Source of the DNA: Methanobacteriota archaeon
GTDB lineage: Archaea > Thermoplasmatota > Thermoplasmata > JAUWGG01
Length of the DNA stretch: 21,725 nucleotides
Direction of reading: 5' to 3'
Assembly: GCA_030606525.1 (NCBI GenBank)
Contig: JAUWGG010000004.1
Span: 1-21,725 of the forward strand
Each line of letters starts with the position of its first letter. The first letter of the stretch is position 1. A program made the translations under genes and the position numbers. A model generated the notes under the pieces. It ran no database searches. It was not told where the DNA came from and worked only from the letters and a program-made list of their open reading frames with translations. This document shows, in pieces, positions 1 through 7,089 of this stretch.

Positions 1-1005
1 CATTTTTTTCTCATCTCGGAGCATTTCTACTATCTTGGCAGCTAACTGAACACAATTTCCTTTTTCAAAAACCTCTCCGTAGTACCATCTATGAAGACCA
101 TCAGATATGCAAGGTCTTGATGCGACTATAGGAGGTGTTCCACAACTCATCGCTTCTAATAACCCTATACCAATACCGCCGCCTTCTTCAGCAGTGCTAA
201 ATGTATCTATAAAAACATCAGAGCCAGATAGATACATGGGTATTTCATCATGGGGTATTAAGCCGACAAATTTAACATGTTCTTTGATATTCAGATCCTC
301 AGACAGTTTCCTCAACTTTTTTGTTAATTTTCCTGTTCCTCCAAGAACGAAAATAACATTAGGGATTTTTTTTAACACGTAGGGAACAGCTCTAATGAGA
401 GTTTCTATATCATATATTGGTTTATGATGTCGAATGCTAATTACTACTTGTGATGAACCATTACCGAGATAATTCTTTAAATCAATAGATTTAGCGCTAG
501 GGGAGAAAACACTGGTATCTACCCCCCACTGTACCTCAATAATCTTTCCCCTGGAGACTCCCATTCTGACAAGTATATCAGTGGCATATTTATTATTCGC
601 ATGAACAGCATCTGCTTTTCTCAATACATATCCTGTGATATATTTGTAAATTCTAGACTGTATCGGATAAATTGAAATGTCGGACCCAAGAACACTAAGC
701 ACAAAGGGATGAAAATTTGAAAGAGCAGCGAAAAAACCGCAGTCTTGAATATAGAGGGCATGCAGTACATCAGGTCTTATTCTTCGAATGATCTTTTTAG
801 TACTAAAAAATATTCTTATTAACTGTGTAATAGTTCTTAGACCGATGGCTTTAGGAGGTGTATATGGGCCAATATAGTGCAATTTCCCATCGATCTTTCC
901 TTTTCTGTGGGAAATGACATGTACTTCATGTCCACTGTCTGCAAAGTACTTCACAAATCTCTGTGTATGGATGCTTTTGGCATCTGCTATAAAACACACC
1001 TTCAT
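1..1005 (-). CDS. GT4-type glycosyltransferase, partial (C-terminus beyond left edge)
   Basis: The minus strand from an ATG at 1005 is open for 335 codons to the window edge. The product begins MKVCFIADAKSIHTQRF and has a GT-B glycosyltransferase layout: an N-terminal acceptor-side domain, then a nucleotide-sugar-binding half with VLGGTGKLTKKL, VKFVGLIPHDEIP and the GIGIGLLEAMSCGTPPIVA block. This is the GT4 sugar-nucleotide signature, although the first Glu of the usual EX7E pair is Gly here, as in some subfamilies. The start is supported by GAGGTGAAAC just before the ATG. It lies 20 nt downstream of a second glycosyltransferase, so the two are probably co-transcribed and work on cell-surface glycans or protein N-glycans. 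The acceptor and sugar cannot be told from sequence. About 30-60 C-terminal residues are probably missing. Confidence 0.9.
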   Translation of the reverse strand, partial: MKVCFIADAKSIHTQRFVKYFADSGHEVHVISHRKGKIDGKLHYIGPYTPPKAIGLRTITQLIRIFFSTKKIIRRIRPDVLHALYIQDCGFFAALSNFHPFVLSVLGSDISIYPIQSRIYKYITGYVLRKADAVHANNKYATDILVRMGVSRGKIIEVQWGVDTSVFSPSAKSIDLKNYLGNGSSQVVISIRHHKPIYDIETLIRAVPYVLKKIPNVIFVLGGTGKLTKKLRKLSEDLNIKEHVKFVGLIPHDEIPMYLSGSDVFIDTFSTAEEGGGIGIGLLEAMSCGTPPIVASRPCISDGLHRWYYGEVFEKGNCVQLAAKIVEMLRDEKKM

Positions 1006-1025
1006 GTTTCACCTCAAATATGATC

Positions 1026-2210
1026 TCAATTCAAGACCACCTCTTCACATACATGCACCACATCTTGTGCTGCCCTACGCCAACTATACTTTTCTTCTAC
1101 CAATTTTCTTCCGTTCTTTCCCATCCTATCCCTCAATTTTTTATCTTCTAACAGCTTAACGATCCCTCCTCCCAAGTCTTCACAGTTGCCGGGCTCGACC
1201 GGTATTCCTGATTTTGAAATCTCTAATAAATCACCTACTCCCTCTATGTTACTGGCGACAAGAGGTTTTCCGCAAGCTAGATACTCATATACTTTTATGG
1301 CAGATAATCCTATTTTTTCATTCCTCTCCCTGATAAAAGGAGCAACGCAGACATCACAGGCATTTATGTAAAGAGGGATGTTCTCATAAGGTACTTTTCC
1401 AGTAAATGTGAATTTATCTGTGATATTTAACTCTTCAACTTGTGCTTTTAATGCATTGAGTATCCTTCCTTCACCCACAATAATAAATTTAGTGTTAGGT
1501 ACTTCTTTTAACACGAATGGAGCTGCCTCTATTAAACGATCAACACCCTGCCATTGGACCAAATAGCCAACAAAGATCACATAAAAGCTCTTATCATCGA
1601 GACCAAGCTCTTTTTTCGCTCTTTTGATGTTCAAAGGCCTAAACAAATCTGTATTGGCACCATTCGGAACAACGATAATTTTTTTTTCAGATAGAGCATA
1701 TTTTCCTACCAACTCCTTTTTTATGTTTTTTGTAACGGTAATTATTCTCTGTGAGAACTTATAGATATGCTTCTCAACGAACTCGAAAGATTTCACAAAA
1801 ACCCTTGGAACACCAACCATTTTCAACTCCTCACCGATCACACCATTTACCTCGACAATATGCGGTATCTTTGTGAGTTTTGATACAACAACAGGAGCCA
1901 AAGAGAACATTCCCAAACGTGAGTATATCACATCGACCTTTGTTTTTTTAATGAAACGAATAAGATAAAAAAATAAAAAGAGTTGGTATGTTGTGTACAA
2001 CAAGATTTTCGGTAGAAATGAAGGAGATTTTAGATGTATGCAGGGCACATATTCTATGTTCAGTGTTTTATCGCGCCATTTACCAAGTTCAGGAGCAAAG
2101 ATATGCACATCATGATCAAGTTTAACAAGATTCCTCATAAGCTCGATAAAATGGATCACTGACCCATCTCTAACACCTAGATCTAATTCACAAACAGCTA
2201 AGAATCTCAT
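1026..2210 (-). CDS. GT4-type glycosyltransferase
   Basis: The 394-residue product is full length for a GT-B fold family 4 glycosyltransferase. The N-terminal half starts MRFLAVCELDLGVRDGSVIH, where the GSVIHF loop is typical of the acceptor domain, and contains a hydrophobic stretch near residues 70-86. The C-terminal half carries FVGYLVQWQGVDRLIEA, IIVGEGRILNAL, FTGKVPYENIP and KVYEYLACGKPLVAS. This sub-group keeps the second Glu of the EX7E motif (in VYEYLA) but not an obvious first Glu. It probably transfers an activated sugar to a lipid-linked or surface glycan. It is the upstream member of a two-gene operon with the next glycosyltransferase. GAGGCGAT precedes the ATG by about six bases. 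The TATA-like box at 2267-2276 also reads as TATATAAA on this strand and would place its transcript start near 2243. Confidence 0.92.
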   Translation of the reverse strand: MRFLAVCELDLGVRDGSVIHFIELMRNLVKLDHDVHIFAPELGKWRDKTLNIEYVPCIHLKSPSFLPKILLYTTYQLFLFFYLIRFIKKTKVDVIYSRLGMFSLAPVVVSKLTKIPHIVEVNGVIGEELKMVGVPRVFVKSFEFVEKHIYKFSQRIITVTKNIKKELVGKYALSEKKIIVVPNGANTDLFRPLNIKRAKKELGLDDKSFYVIFVGYLVQWQGVDRLIEAAPFVLKEVPNTKFIIVGEGRILNALKAQVEELNITDKFTFTGKVPYENIPLYINACDVCVAPFIRERNEKIGLSAIKVYEYLACGKPLVASNIEGVGDLLEISKSGIPVEPGNCEDLGGGIVKLLEDKKLRDRMGKNGRKLVEEKYSWRRAAQDVVHVCEEVVLN

Positions 2211-2218
2211 CTAAATCG

Positions 2219-2260
2219 CCTCAAGGATATCCACGGATTTATTCGTGGGAGGAATTGAGG
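2219..2260. repeat. Two-tier inverted repeat upstream of the glycosyltransferase operon
   Basis: CCTCAA at 2219-2224 pairs exactly with TTGAGG at 2255-2260. Inside it, CCACG at 2231-2235 pairs with CGTGG at 2244-2248 around an 8-nt AT-rich loop. The arms are separated by a 6x6 internal loop. The CGTGGGAGGAATTGAGG side resembles the subterminal hairpins of IS200/IS605 elements and resembles the hairpin at 2494-2525. It could be the left end of a small non-autonomous element, a second right-end relic, or an operator or 5'-UTR element of the minus-strand operon, whose leader it overlaps. Confidence 0.5.
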
Positions 2261-2266
2261 TATATG

Positions 2267-2276
2267 TTTATATAAT
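2267..2276 (+). promoter_or_regulatory. TATA-box-like element, possibly bidirectional
   Basis: TTTATATAAT matches the archaeal TATA box. Read on the + strand, a start about 24-26 nt downstream would fall near 2298-2301, exactly where the structured RNA region begins. Read on the minus strand it is TATATAAA and would drive the glycosyltransferase operon. Sequence alone cannot decide which strand it serves. Confidence 0.45.
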
Positions 2277-2299
2277 TTCTTTACCATATCGATCACATC

Positions 2300-2525
2300 G
2301 CCTTAGCGACAAGAGTTCCGCAAGGAACTGGGGCATATAGCGTTAACCTTTCGCTAAAGGCAGGCTGCCACCCGTTCAAATAATCAAATGAGGTTAAGGT
2401 TCGCTACCTGATATCAACCAGCCAAATGTCCTCCGTCGTTGCACAATCGTAACCGTCTTTCGGGGACAATCCCCCAAACGAAAACTGGAAGGACAAGCCT
2501 ACAGCCTTTAAGCGTGGGTAGTTGA
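2300..2525 (+). ncRNA. Structured RNA, omegaRNA-like / IS200-IS605 right-end relic without tnpB
   Basis: The interval has no gene but strong paired structure on the + strand. AGTTCC-GCAA-GGAACT at 2314-2329 is a perfect stem with a GNRA tetraloop. AGCGTTAACC at 2339-2348 pairs with GGTTAA 2392-2397 plus CGCT 2402-2405, leaving a four-base bulge. GGGGA-CAA-TCCCC lies inside a longer arm closed by TGTCC...GGACA. It ends with a CCTAC/GTGGG hairpin and GTAGTTGACC, which matches the usual style of IS200/IS605 right ends, where TnpB omegaRNAs terminate. The GNRA loop exists only on the + strand and fixes the orientation. A 27-codon tail ending in a TAA at 2381 could be a decayed tnpB C-terminus, but that is weak. 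No tnpA or tnpB is present. The element family is an inference. The structure is seen. Confidence 0.5.
2494..2525 (+). repeat. IS200/IS605-type right-end hairpin
   Basis: CCTAC-A-GC-CTTTAA-GC-GTGGG forms an imperfect hairpin and is followed by TAGTTGACC. Hairpin plus a short GTAGTT(C/G)AC-like tail is the layout recognised by Y1 transposases (TnpA) at right ends. It partly resembles the hairpin at 2231-2260. No transposase gene lies within the window, so any mobilisation would need TnpA supplied from elsewhere. Confidence 0.45.
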
Positions 2526-2576
2526 CCACCAAGAAAAGTGATTATTTGTTATTAAAGATTTGGTAGTTGGATTTTC

Positions 2577-5033
2577 TTAATCTTCAGCGCTTATTCCTAA
2601 CTCCTTCTCCTTCTTTGCTATTTCCAATTTGGTTTTTATTACTGTGTCTGGATTCAAAGACATGCTGTCTATTCCGCATTCCACTAAGAACGTTGCGAAT
2701 TCCGGGAAATCGGAAGGCGCTTGTCCACATATCCCTATCTTCCTTCCTTTTGCTTTTGCAATTTCAATGATCTGCGCGATCAATCTTTTAACAGCAATAT
2801 TTCTTTCATCATATATATGGGATACGAGTTCAGAATCCCTGTCCAATCCTAAAGTTAGTTGTGTCAGGTCATTTGAACCGATGCTGAAACCATCGAATAT
2901 ATCTGCGAATTCATTACCAGCTATGACATTGCTTGGGATTTCAGACATCATGTAAACCTCTAAACCATTTTCTCCTTGTTTTAATCCAAATTCGCGCATT
3001 ACCTCTATAACCTTTTCTCCTTCCTCCGGGGTTCTGCAGAAAGGAACCATAGCCTTGACATTGGTAAGACCCATTTCCCCTCTGACTTTAAGTATCGCTT
3101 TGCATTCCAGCTCGAATGCAGGTTTGAAGTCCTCATCGTAATAACGTGAAGCTCCCCTCCATCCGATCATCGGGTTGCTCTCCACAGGTTCATAGAGATA
3201 ACCACCTGTGAGATTCGCATACTCATTCGTTTTAAAATCTGATAATCGGACGATCACATCATTAGGATAAAAGGCTGCTGCTATCTTCGCTATTCCCTGG
3301 GCTAAATTATCTACAAAGAATTGGGTTTTATCTGCATGGGTAACAGTCTTTTCATCTATTTTTCGGATAAGCGCAGCTGTCTTTTTGTTCTTCTTAGCTT
3401 CTTTCTTTAATTTTTCATAATTTATCAATGCCAAAGGATGAATGCCAATGTATGAATTTATAATGAATTCTTCTCTAGCCAATCCTACACCATCGCAAGG
3501 TATTTGCCCTTGTGTAAAGGCCCTCTCAGGAATTCCAACGTTCATCATGATCTTGGTCCTTGTCTTTGGAATCTTGTCTAACCTTGTCTCCTCGACTTCG
3601 TACTTAAGGAAACCATTATAGACATTTCCTTCCTCTCCTTCAGCACATGATACGGTGATCTTCTGCCCACTTTTCAGCACTTTAGTTGCATTTTCCGATC
3701 CAATGACACAAGTGATACCTAGTTCCCTTGAGACAATAGCAGCATGACATGTTCTTCCTCCATGATTCGTGACTATGGCAGCAGCTTTTTTCATGATAGG
3801 TTCCCAGTCTGGGTCTGTCATCTCTGCGACCAAAACCTCCCCTTCTTTGAATTTGCCTATGTCCTCTACCCTTTTTATGTTGTGCACTATGCCGTGGGCG
3901 ATCATCTCGCCTACCGACTCACCTTTCACCAGTACTTCTCCCTTCTCTTTCAGCACATACCTTCTTAGAATATTTACTTCCTTTTGAGAATGTACTGTTT
4001 CCGGTCTAGCTTGTACTATGAACAGTTCACCAGTCCCAATCGATTCGCCATCACCATCTTTTGCCCATTCGATATCCATCGGTTTAAAATAACCAGCTTG
4101 TTTGGAATAATGATCCTCGATAATGCATGACCATCTCGCTATTTGAAGTATCTCATCATCGGTCAAAGTGAATTTATTCCTCTCTTCTTCGCTTACTTTA
4201 ACATTCTTCGTTCTTTCCTTCCCTTCAGTGTATACCATTTTAACAGCTTTAGTACCTAATTTTTTACTTACGATCGGTTTGAATCCTTTTTTTAGAGTAG
4301 GTTTAAACACATAATATGCATCAGGATTCACAGTTCCTTTGACCACGTTCTCCCCAAGACCCCAGCTTCCTGTTATGAATACTACATCCTCGAACCCACT
4401 TTCAGTATCTATAGAGAAAGCAACACCCGCACTTGCACAATCGCTTCTTATCATCTTTTGTACCCCTATGGATAGGAGCACATCGAAGTGATTGAATCCT
4501 TTATCTTCTCTGTATGATATCGCTCTGTCTGTGAAAAGGCTTGCAAAACATTTTTCACATGCTTTCAATAGCTCTTCTTCACCTCTAACATTCAAATATG
4601 TTTCTTGCTGTCCAGCAAAAGAAGCATCTGGTAGATCCTCAGCTGTTGCACTCGATCGAACCGCAACATCCACTTCCCTTCCATATATCTCGCACATTCT
4701 TCTATATGCAGCGGTTATCTCGTCCCTCAGATCCTTCGGGATGGTAGCGTTTTCTATCATCTCTCTAATTTTTCTTCCTCTCGTTTTGAGATTCTCCATA
4801 TCATGCACATCTAGATCAGAGAGCGATTCTTCTATCTTGTGTTTTATTCCGGTCTTTTCAATCAGATATTCATAGGCTAAAGCGGATATAGCAAAACCAT
4901 TGGGTATACTCACACCTTTTTTACCGAGATGTTGGATCATCTCCCCTAAGGAGGCATTTTTTCCTCCAACCAGTGGTATGTCTTCAATGCCTATTTCTTC
5001 GAACCAAAGTATGTACTTTCCTTTTCCAGTCAT
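2577..5033 (-). CDS. ppsA: Phosphoenolpyruvate synthase (pyruvate, water dikinase)
   Basis: It converts pyruvate, ATP and water to PEP, AMP and phosphate, the entry step of gluconeogenesis. The 818-residue product has the three family parts. The first is an N-terminal ATP-grasp domain (ILWFEEIGIEDIPLVGGKN; VAVRSSATAEDLPDASFAGQ). The second is a swivelling phosphohistidine domain with GGRTCHAAIVSRELGI, in which His430 is the phosphorylated residue. The third is a C-terminal TIM-barrel with IGSNDLTQLTLGLDRDS and GICGQAPSDFPEF, in which Cys769 is the catalytic acid. All key residues are intact. I chose the ATG at 5033 because family members start just before this motif. A TTG at 5105 would add 24 residues of non-conserved sequence with no good ribosome site. 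It lies downstream of the acetate-type transporter on the same strand, so co-transcription is likely. Confidence 0.95.
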   Translation of the reverse strand: MTGKGKYILWFEEIGIEDIPLVGGKNASLGEMIQHLGKKGVSIPNGFAISALAYEYLIEKTGIKHKIEESLSDLDVHDMENLKTRGRKIREMIENATIPKDLRDEITAAYRRMCEIYGREVDVAVRSSATAEDLPDASFAGQQETYLNVRGEEELLKACEKCFASLFTDRAISYREDKGFNHFDVLLSIGVQKMIRSDCASAGVAFSIDTESGFEDVVFITGSWGLGENVVKGTVNPDAYYVFKPTLKKGFKPIVSKKLGTKAVKMVYTEGKERTKNVKVSEEERNKFTLTDDEILQIARWSCIIEDHYSKQAGYFKPMDIEWAKDGDGESIGTGELFIVQARPETVHSQKEVNILRRYVLKEKGEVLVKGESVGEMIAHGIVHNIKRVEDIGKFKEGEVLVAEMTDPDWEPIMKKAAAIVTNHGGRTCHAAIVSRELGITCVIGSENATKVLKSGQKITVSCAEGEEGNVYNGFLKYEVEETRLDKIPKTRTKIMMNVGIPERAFTQGQIPCDGVGLAREEFIINSYIGIHPLALINYEKLKKEAKKNKKTAALIRKIDEKTVTHADKTQFFVDNLAQGIAKIAAAFYPNDVIVRLSDFKTNEYANLTGGYLYEPVESNPMIGWRGASRYYDEDFKPAFELECKAILKVRGEMGLTNVKAMVPFCRTPEEGEKVIEVMREFGLKQGENGLEVYMMSEIPSNVIAGNEFADIFDGFSIGSNDLTQLTLGLDRDSELVSHIYDERNIAVKRLIAQIIEIAKAKGRKIGICGQAPSDFPEFATFLVECGIDSMSLNPDTVIKTKLEIAKKEKELGISAED

Positions 5034-5117
5034 ATTTACCACGCCACCCCCTAAAGTAAAAGATGGTAAAAAACCTTTGCATTTGAAGTATTTGCGATTT
5101 TCCAATCTTTCAAACTA

Positions 5118-5693
5118 CTATGATAAAGGCGCTTTACCTATGGGTAATATTGTCCGACCAAAGGTATCGTTGATTACAATGGCAGCGGATGCATACCAAG
5201 CCAATGCGCCACATACCAACCCGAGATAACCTCCCATGATACCTATTGTGGGGTTGAACTTACCCGCACTCAGTAGGAAGAAAGTGATCCACAGTGTAAG
5301 GAAAACCGACCATACAGCCCAATTTATTTTGAAAGTTGCAATCCACATATAGAATGTAAATATACCCCATGCTGCTAAAGTTGCAGCCAATGCAGCCGCT
5401 CCATCCTCAATCGTCAAAACGTTTGTGAATATGAACAAATGGAGCAAAGCGAAGAACAACCAGAATCCACCGAATGATGAGAATGCTGTTGCACCAAAGA
5501 GATTATTGTTTTTAAATTCCCACCAACCAGCAATAAATTGAGCTATACAACCATAAGTCATCGCTAGTATAATGACTACCGATTCATCACCGATTGGAAG
5601 TAATTTCGCATTGAAAAGACTAAGTATGATAGTCGTTAAAGCAAAAGCACCCAATCCCAAAGCCGCAGGATTTACTACCTTTTCATCAACCAT
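5118..5693 (-). CDS. AceTr (GPR1/FUN34/YaaH, SatP-like) acetate/succinate transporter
   Basis: The 191-residue product is a six-helix membrane protein of the acetate uptake transporter family. The N-terminal motif NPAALGL (residues 8-14) matches the family's NPAPLGL. AFSSFGGFWL after the third helix and FGRTILPIG near the C-terminus are further family marks. Hydrophobic helices are spaced through residues 12-30, 37-57, 70-91, 98-118, 124-142 and 149-170. It probably imports acetate or another small monocarboxylate or dicarboxylate, perhaps with protons. An AAAGGAGTGATAAG ribosome site immediately precedes the ATG at 5693. PEP synthase follows on the same strand, suggesting uptake of a C2/C3 acid followed by gluconeogenesis. 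The substrate is inferred from the family only. Confidence 0.92.
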   Translation of the reverse strand: MVDEKVVNPAALGLGAFALTTIILSLFNAKLLPIGDESVVIILAMTYGCIAQFIAGWWEFKNNNLFGATAFSSFGGFWLFFALLHLFIFTNVLTIEDGAAALAATLAAWGIFTFYMWIATFKINWAVWSVFLTLWITFFLLSAGKFNPTIGIMGGYLGLVCGALAWYASAAIVINDTFGRTILPIGKAPLS

Positions 5694-5762
5694 CTTATCA
5701 CTCCTTTTTTATTTTCTAGTTCCCTCTTAATCTTCAAAATGTTTTGTGAAGGTTTGATGGGG

Positions 5763-5770
5763 TATTAATA
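5763..5770 (-). promoter_or_regulatory. Weak TATA-like element for the transporter/ppsA operon
   Basis: TATTAATA lies about 70 bases upstream of the transporter ATG on the minus strand. A start about 26 nt downstream would give a leader of roughly 45 nt. The match to the archaeal TATA consensus is only moderate. The rest of 5694-5852 shows nothing else I can support. Confidence 0.25.
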
Positions 5771-5852
5771 CAATAGAGAAAAAGCTTTCGATGGATTTTG
5801 TACCTAAAGCGGTATCTTTTCACTGCCACTTGTTCCTTCAAAACCCTCAACA

Positions 5853-5860
5853 TTTATATA
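5853..5860 (+). promoter_or_regulatory. TATA box of the ribosomal-protein operon
   Basis: TTTATATA is a near-perfect archaeal TATA box in the divergent intergenic region. It is the only strong candidate ahead of L3. It predicts a transcript start near 5882-5886 and therefore an unusually long leader of about 195 nt before the L3 start codon. Confidence 0.6.
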
Positions 5861-5908
5861 TTGGAATGTGTATGAGCTTGCTACTCTAAGAATGAAGCGC
5901 CTTGGCCA

Positions 5909-5960
5909 GACGTAGTGGGAAATATGCAGCGGTCATATCCCAGAACCTCATCTATGCGTC
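5909..5960 (+). promoter_or_regulatory. Extended stem-loop in the L3 operon leader
   Basis: TGGG 5916-5919 plus ATATG 5922-5926 pair with CATAT 5934-5938 plus CCCA 5939-5942 (two-base AA bulge, seven-base loop). Below it GACGTAG 5909-5915 pairs with CTA 5952-5954 and CGTC 5957-5960 across a TG bulge. About 16 pairs in this AT-rich setting is a strong structure. Leader binding by a ribosomal protein is known autoregulation in archaeal operons (for example L1), but whether this element does so is inference. The ATG of the possible leader ORF sits in the upper stem. Confidence 0.45.
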
Positions 5961-6040
5961 AATTTTTAGATCGAGGGAAGCGTCACGGTCAGGAATTAGC
6001 TGAAACAGCAGAAAAGGCTTCAAAAGCGCTTAATCCATAA
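5924..6040 (+). CDS. Possible 38-residue leader peptide upstream of L3
   Basis: An ATG at 5924 opens a 38-codon frame rich in Arg, Lys and Ser (begins MQRSYPRTSSMRQFLDRGKR) that ends at a TAA 40 bases before the L3 start. An in-frame GTG at 5915 is an alternative start. There is no clear ribosome site and the start is inside a stable hairpin, so translation would be poor unless the stem opens. I recognise no family. It could be an accidental frame within a structured leader, or a small regulatory peptide. Confidence 0.25.
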   Translation: MQRSYPRTSSMRQFLDRGKRHGQELAETAEKASKALNP

Positions 6041-6066
6041 TGATGGATAGCAATGGCAATCTGAGT

Positions 6067-6074
6067 AAGGAGGA
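6067..6074 (+). promoter_or_regulatory. Shine-Dalgarno sequence of L3
   Basis: AAGGAGGA lies seven bases ahead of the L3 ATG at 6081. It fixes that start and rules out the overlapping frame that begins at 6040. Confidence 0.75.
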
Positions 6075-6080
6075 ATATAT

Positions 6081-7076
6081 ATGCCAAAATCACATCGTCC
6101 AAAAAAGGGATCGAGAGGATATTCGCCGAGAAAAAGAACCAAGAGCGAGATACCAAAGTTCAACTCTTGGCCCGAGATTAGCGAAGGTCCTAAACTCCAG
6201 GGATTCGCTGGCTATAAGGCTGGCATGACCCATGCATTCGTTGTTGATTATAGACCGACAAGTACAACATCAGGACAAGAAGTTCAGATACCAGTTACTG
6301 TCGTTGAGATTCCTCCGATGAAAGTTGCTGCTGTTAGAGTTTATGAGAATACTGCTTATGGTTTAAAGACAATCGGTGAGGTATGGGCAAAGAAGATTGA
6401 TAAAGAACTGGCAAAGAGAATGCCGCTCCCAAAGAACTATGATAGTAAGGAAGGATGGAAAAAGATCAAGGAACTTGAGGTAGACGATATTAGGATTATT
6501 GCATATACTCAACCTAAGTTGGTTAACGGGATTCCAAAAAAGGTGCCAGAACTCATGGAAATTAGAATAGGCGGAGGAACGATCGAAGAGCGTCTGAAGT
6601 ACGCAAAATCAATCCTTGGTAAAGAGATCAAGATCACCGATTTTACAAAGGAAGGACAAATGATCGATGTTGCCAGTATAACCAGGGGGAAAGGTTTTCA
6701 AGGACCTGTTAAACGATGGGGCATTAAACTGTTAACTCATAAGAACAGCAAACACAGGAGGATGATCGGTACTTTGGGTCCATGGCATCCAAGTTGGGTG
6801 AGATCGACCGTCCCACAAGCTGGTCAGGTAGGTTATCACCAGCGAACAGAGTATAATAAAAGAGTTCTTAAGATCGGAGGAAAAGGTGAGGAGGTCGCTC
6901 CAAAAGGTGGTTTCTTACACTATGGTGTTGTTAGGAACGGGTATGTGGTGATTCACGGCTCTATACCTGGTCCAGCAAAGAGATTGATCAGATTCAGAGA
7001 TCCTGCAAGGGTAAGCGGTGTTAGGACCGAGGAAGTTCATATTACTTACATATCAACAGAATCGAAACAAGGATAG
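6081..7076 (+). CDS. rpl3: Ribosomal protein L3 (uL3)
   Basis: This large-subunit protein reaches the peptidyl-transferase centre and helps start 50S assembly. The 331 residues match archaeal L3 length. The N-terminal PKSHRPKKGSRGYSPRKR is the basic archaeal/eukaryotic extension. TRGKGFQGPVKRWG (from residue 201) and GQVGYHQRTE (residues 248-257) form the conserved loop region that contacts 23S rRNA. It is the first gene of the operon, preceded by a perfect ribosome-binding sequence. L4 follows after 13 bases. Confidence 0.98.
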   Translation: MPKSHRPKKGSRGYSPRKRTKSEIPKFNSWPEISEGPKLQGFAGYKAGMTHAFVVDYRPTSTTSGQEVQIPVTVVEIPPMKVAAVRVYENTAYGLKTIGEVWAKKIDKELAKRMPLPKNYDSKEGWKKIKELEVDDIRIIAYTQPKLVNGIPKKVPELMEIRIGGGTIEERLKYAKSILGKEIKITDFTKEGQMIDVASITRGKGFQGPVKRWGIKLLTHKNSKHRRMIGTLGPWHPSWVRSTVPQAGQVGYHQRTEYNKRVLKIGGKGEEVAPKGGFLHYGVVRNGYVVIHGSIPGPAKRLIRFRDPARVSGVRTEEVHITYISTESKQG

Positions 7077-7089
7077 ATGAGGTGAACTG

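Noticed and set aside
107..1159. Plus-strand frames at 107-382 and 914-1159
   Set aside because: They lie opposite the two minus-strand glycosyltransferases, which have clear motifs and ribosome sites.
2300..2525. SRP RNA or RNase P RNA
   Set aside because: I find neither the SRP helix 8 GGAAG/AGCAG motifs nor the conserved RNase P core segments, and the length and the terminal hairpin fit an IS605 end better.
5034..5105. 24-residue N-terminal extension of PEP synthase from a TTG
   Set aside because: No ribosome site, and the family begins close to the ATG at 5033. It cannot be fully excluded.
5880..6060. tRNA gene in the L3 leader
   Set aside because: No cloverleaf, no T-loop GTTCRA motif and no acceptor pairing could be built.
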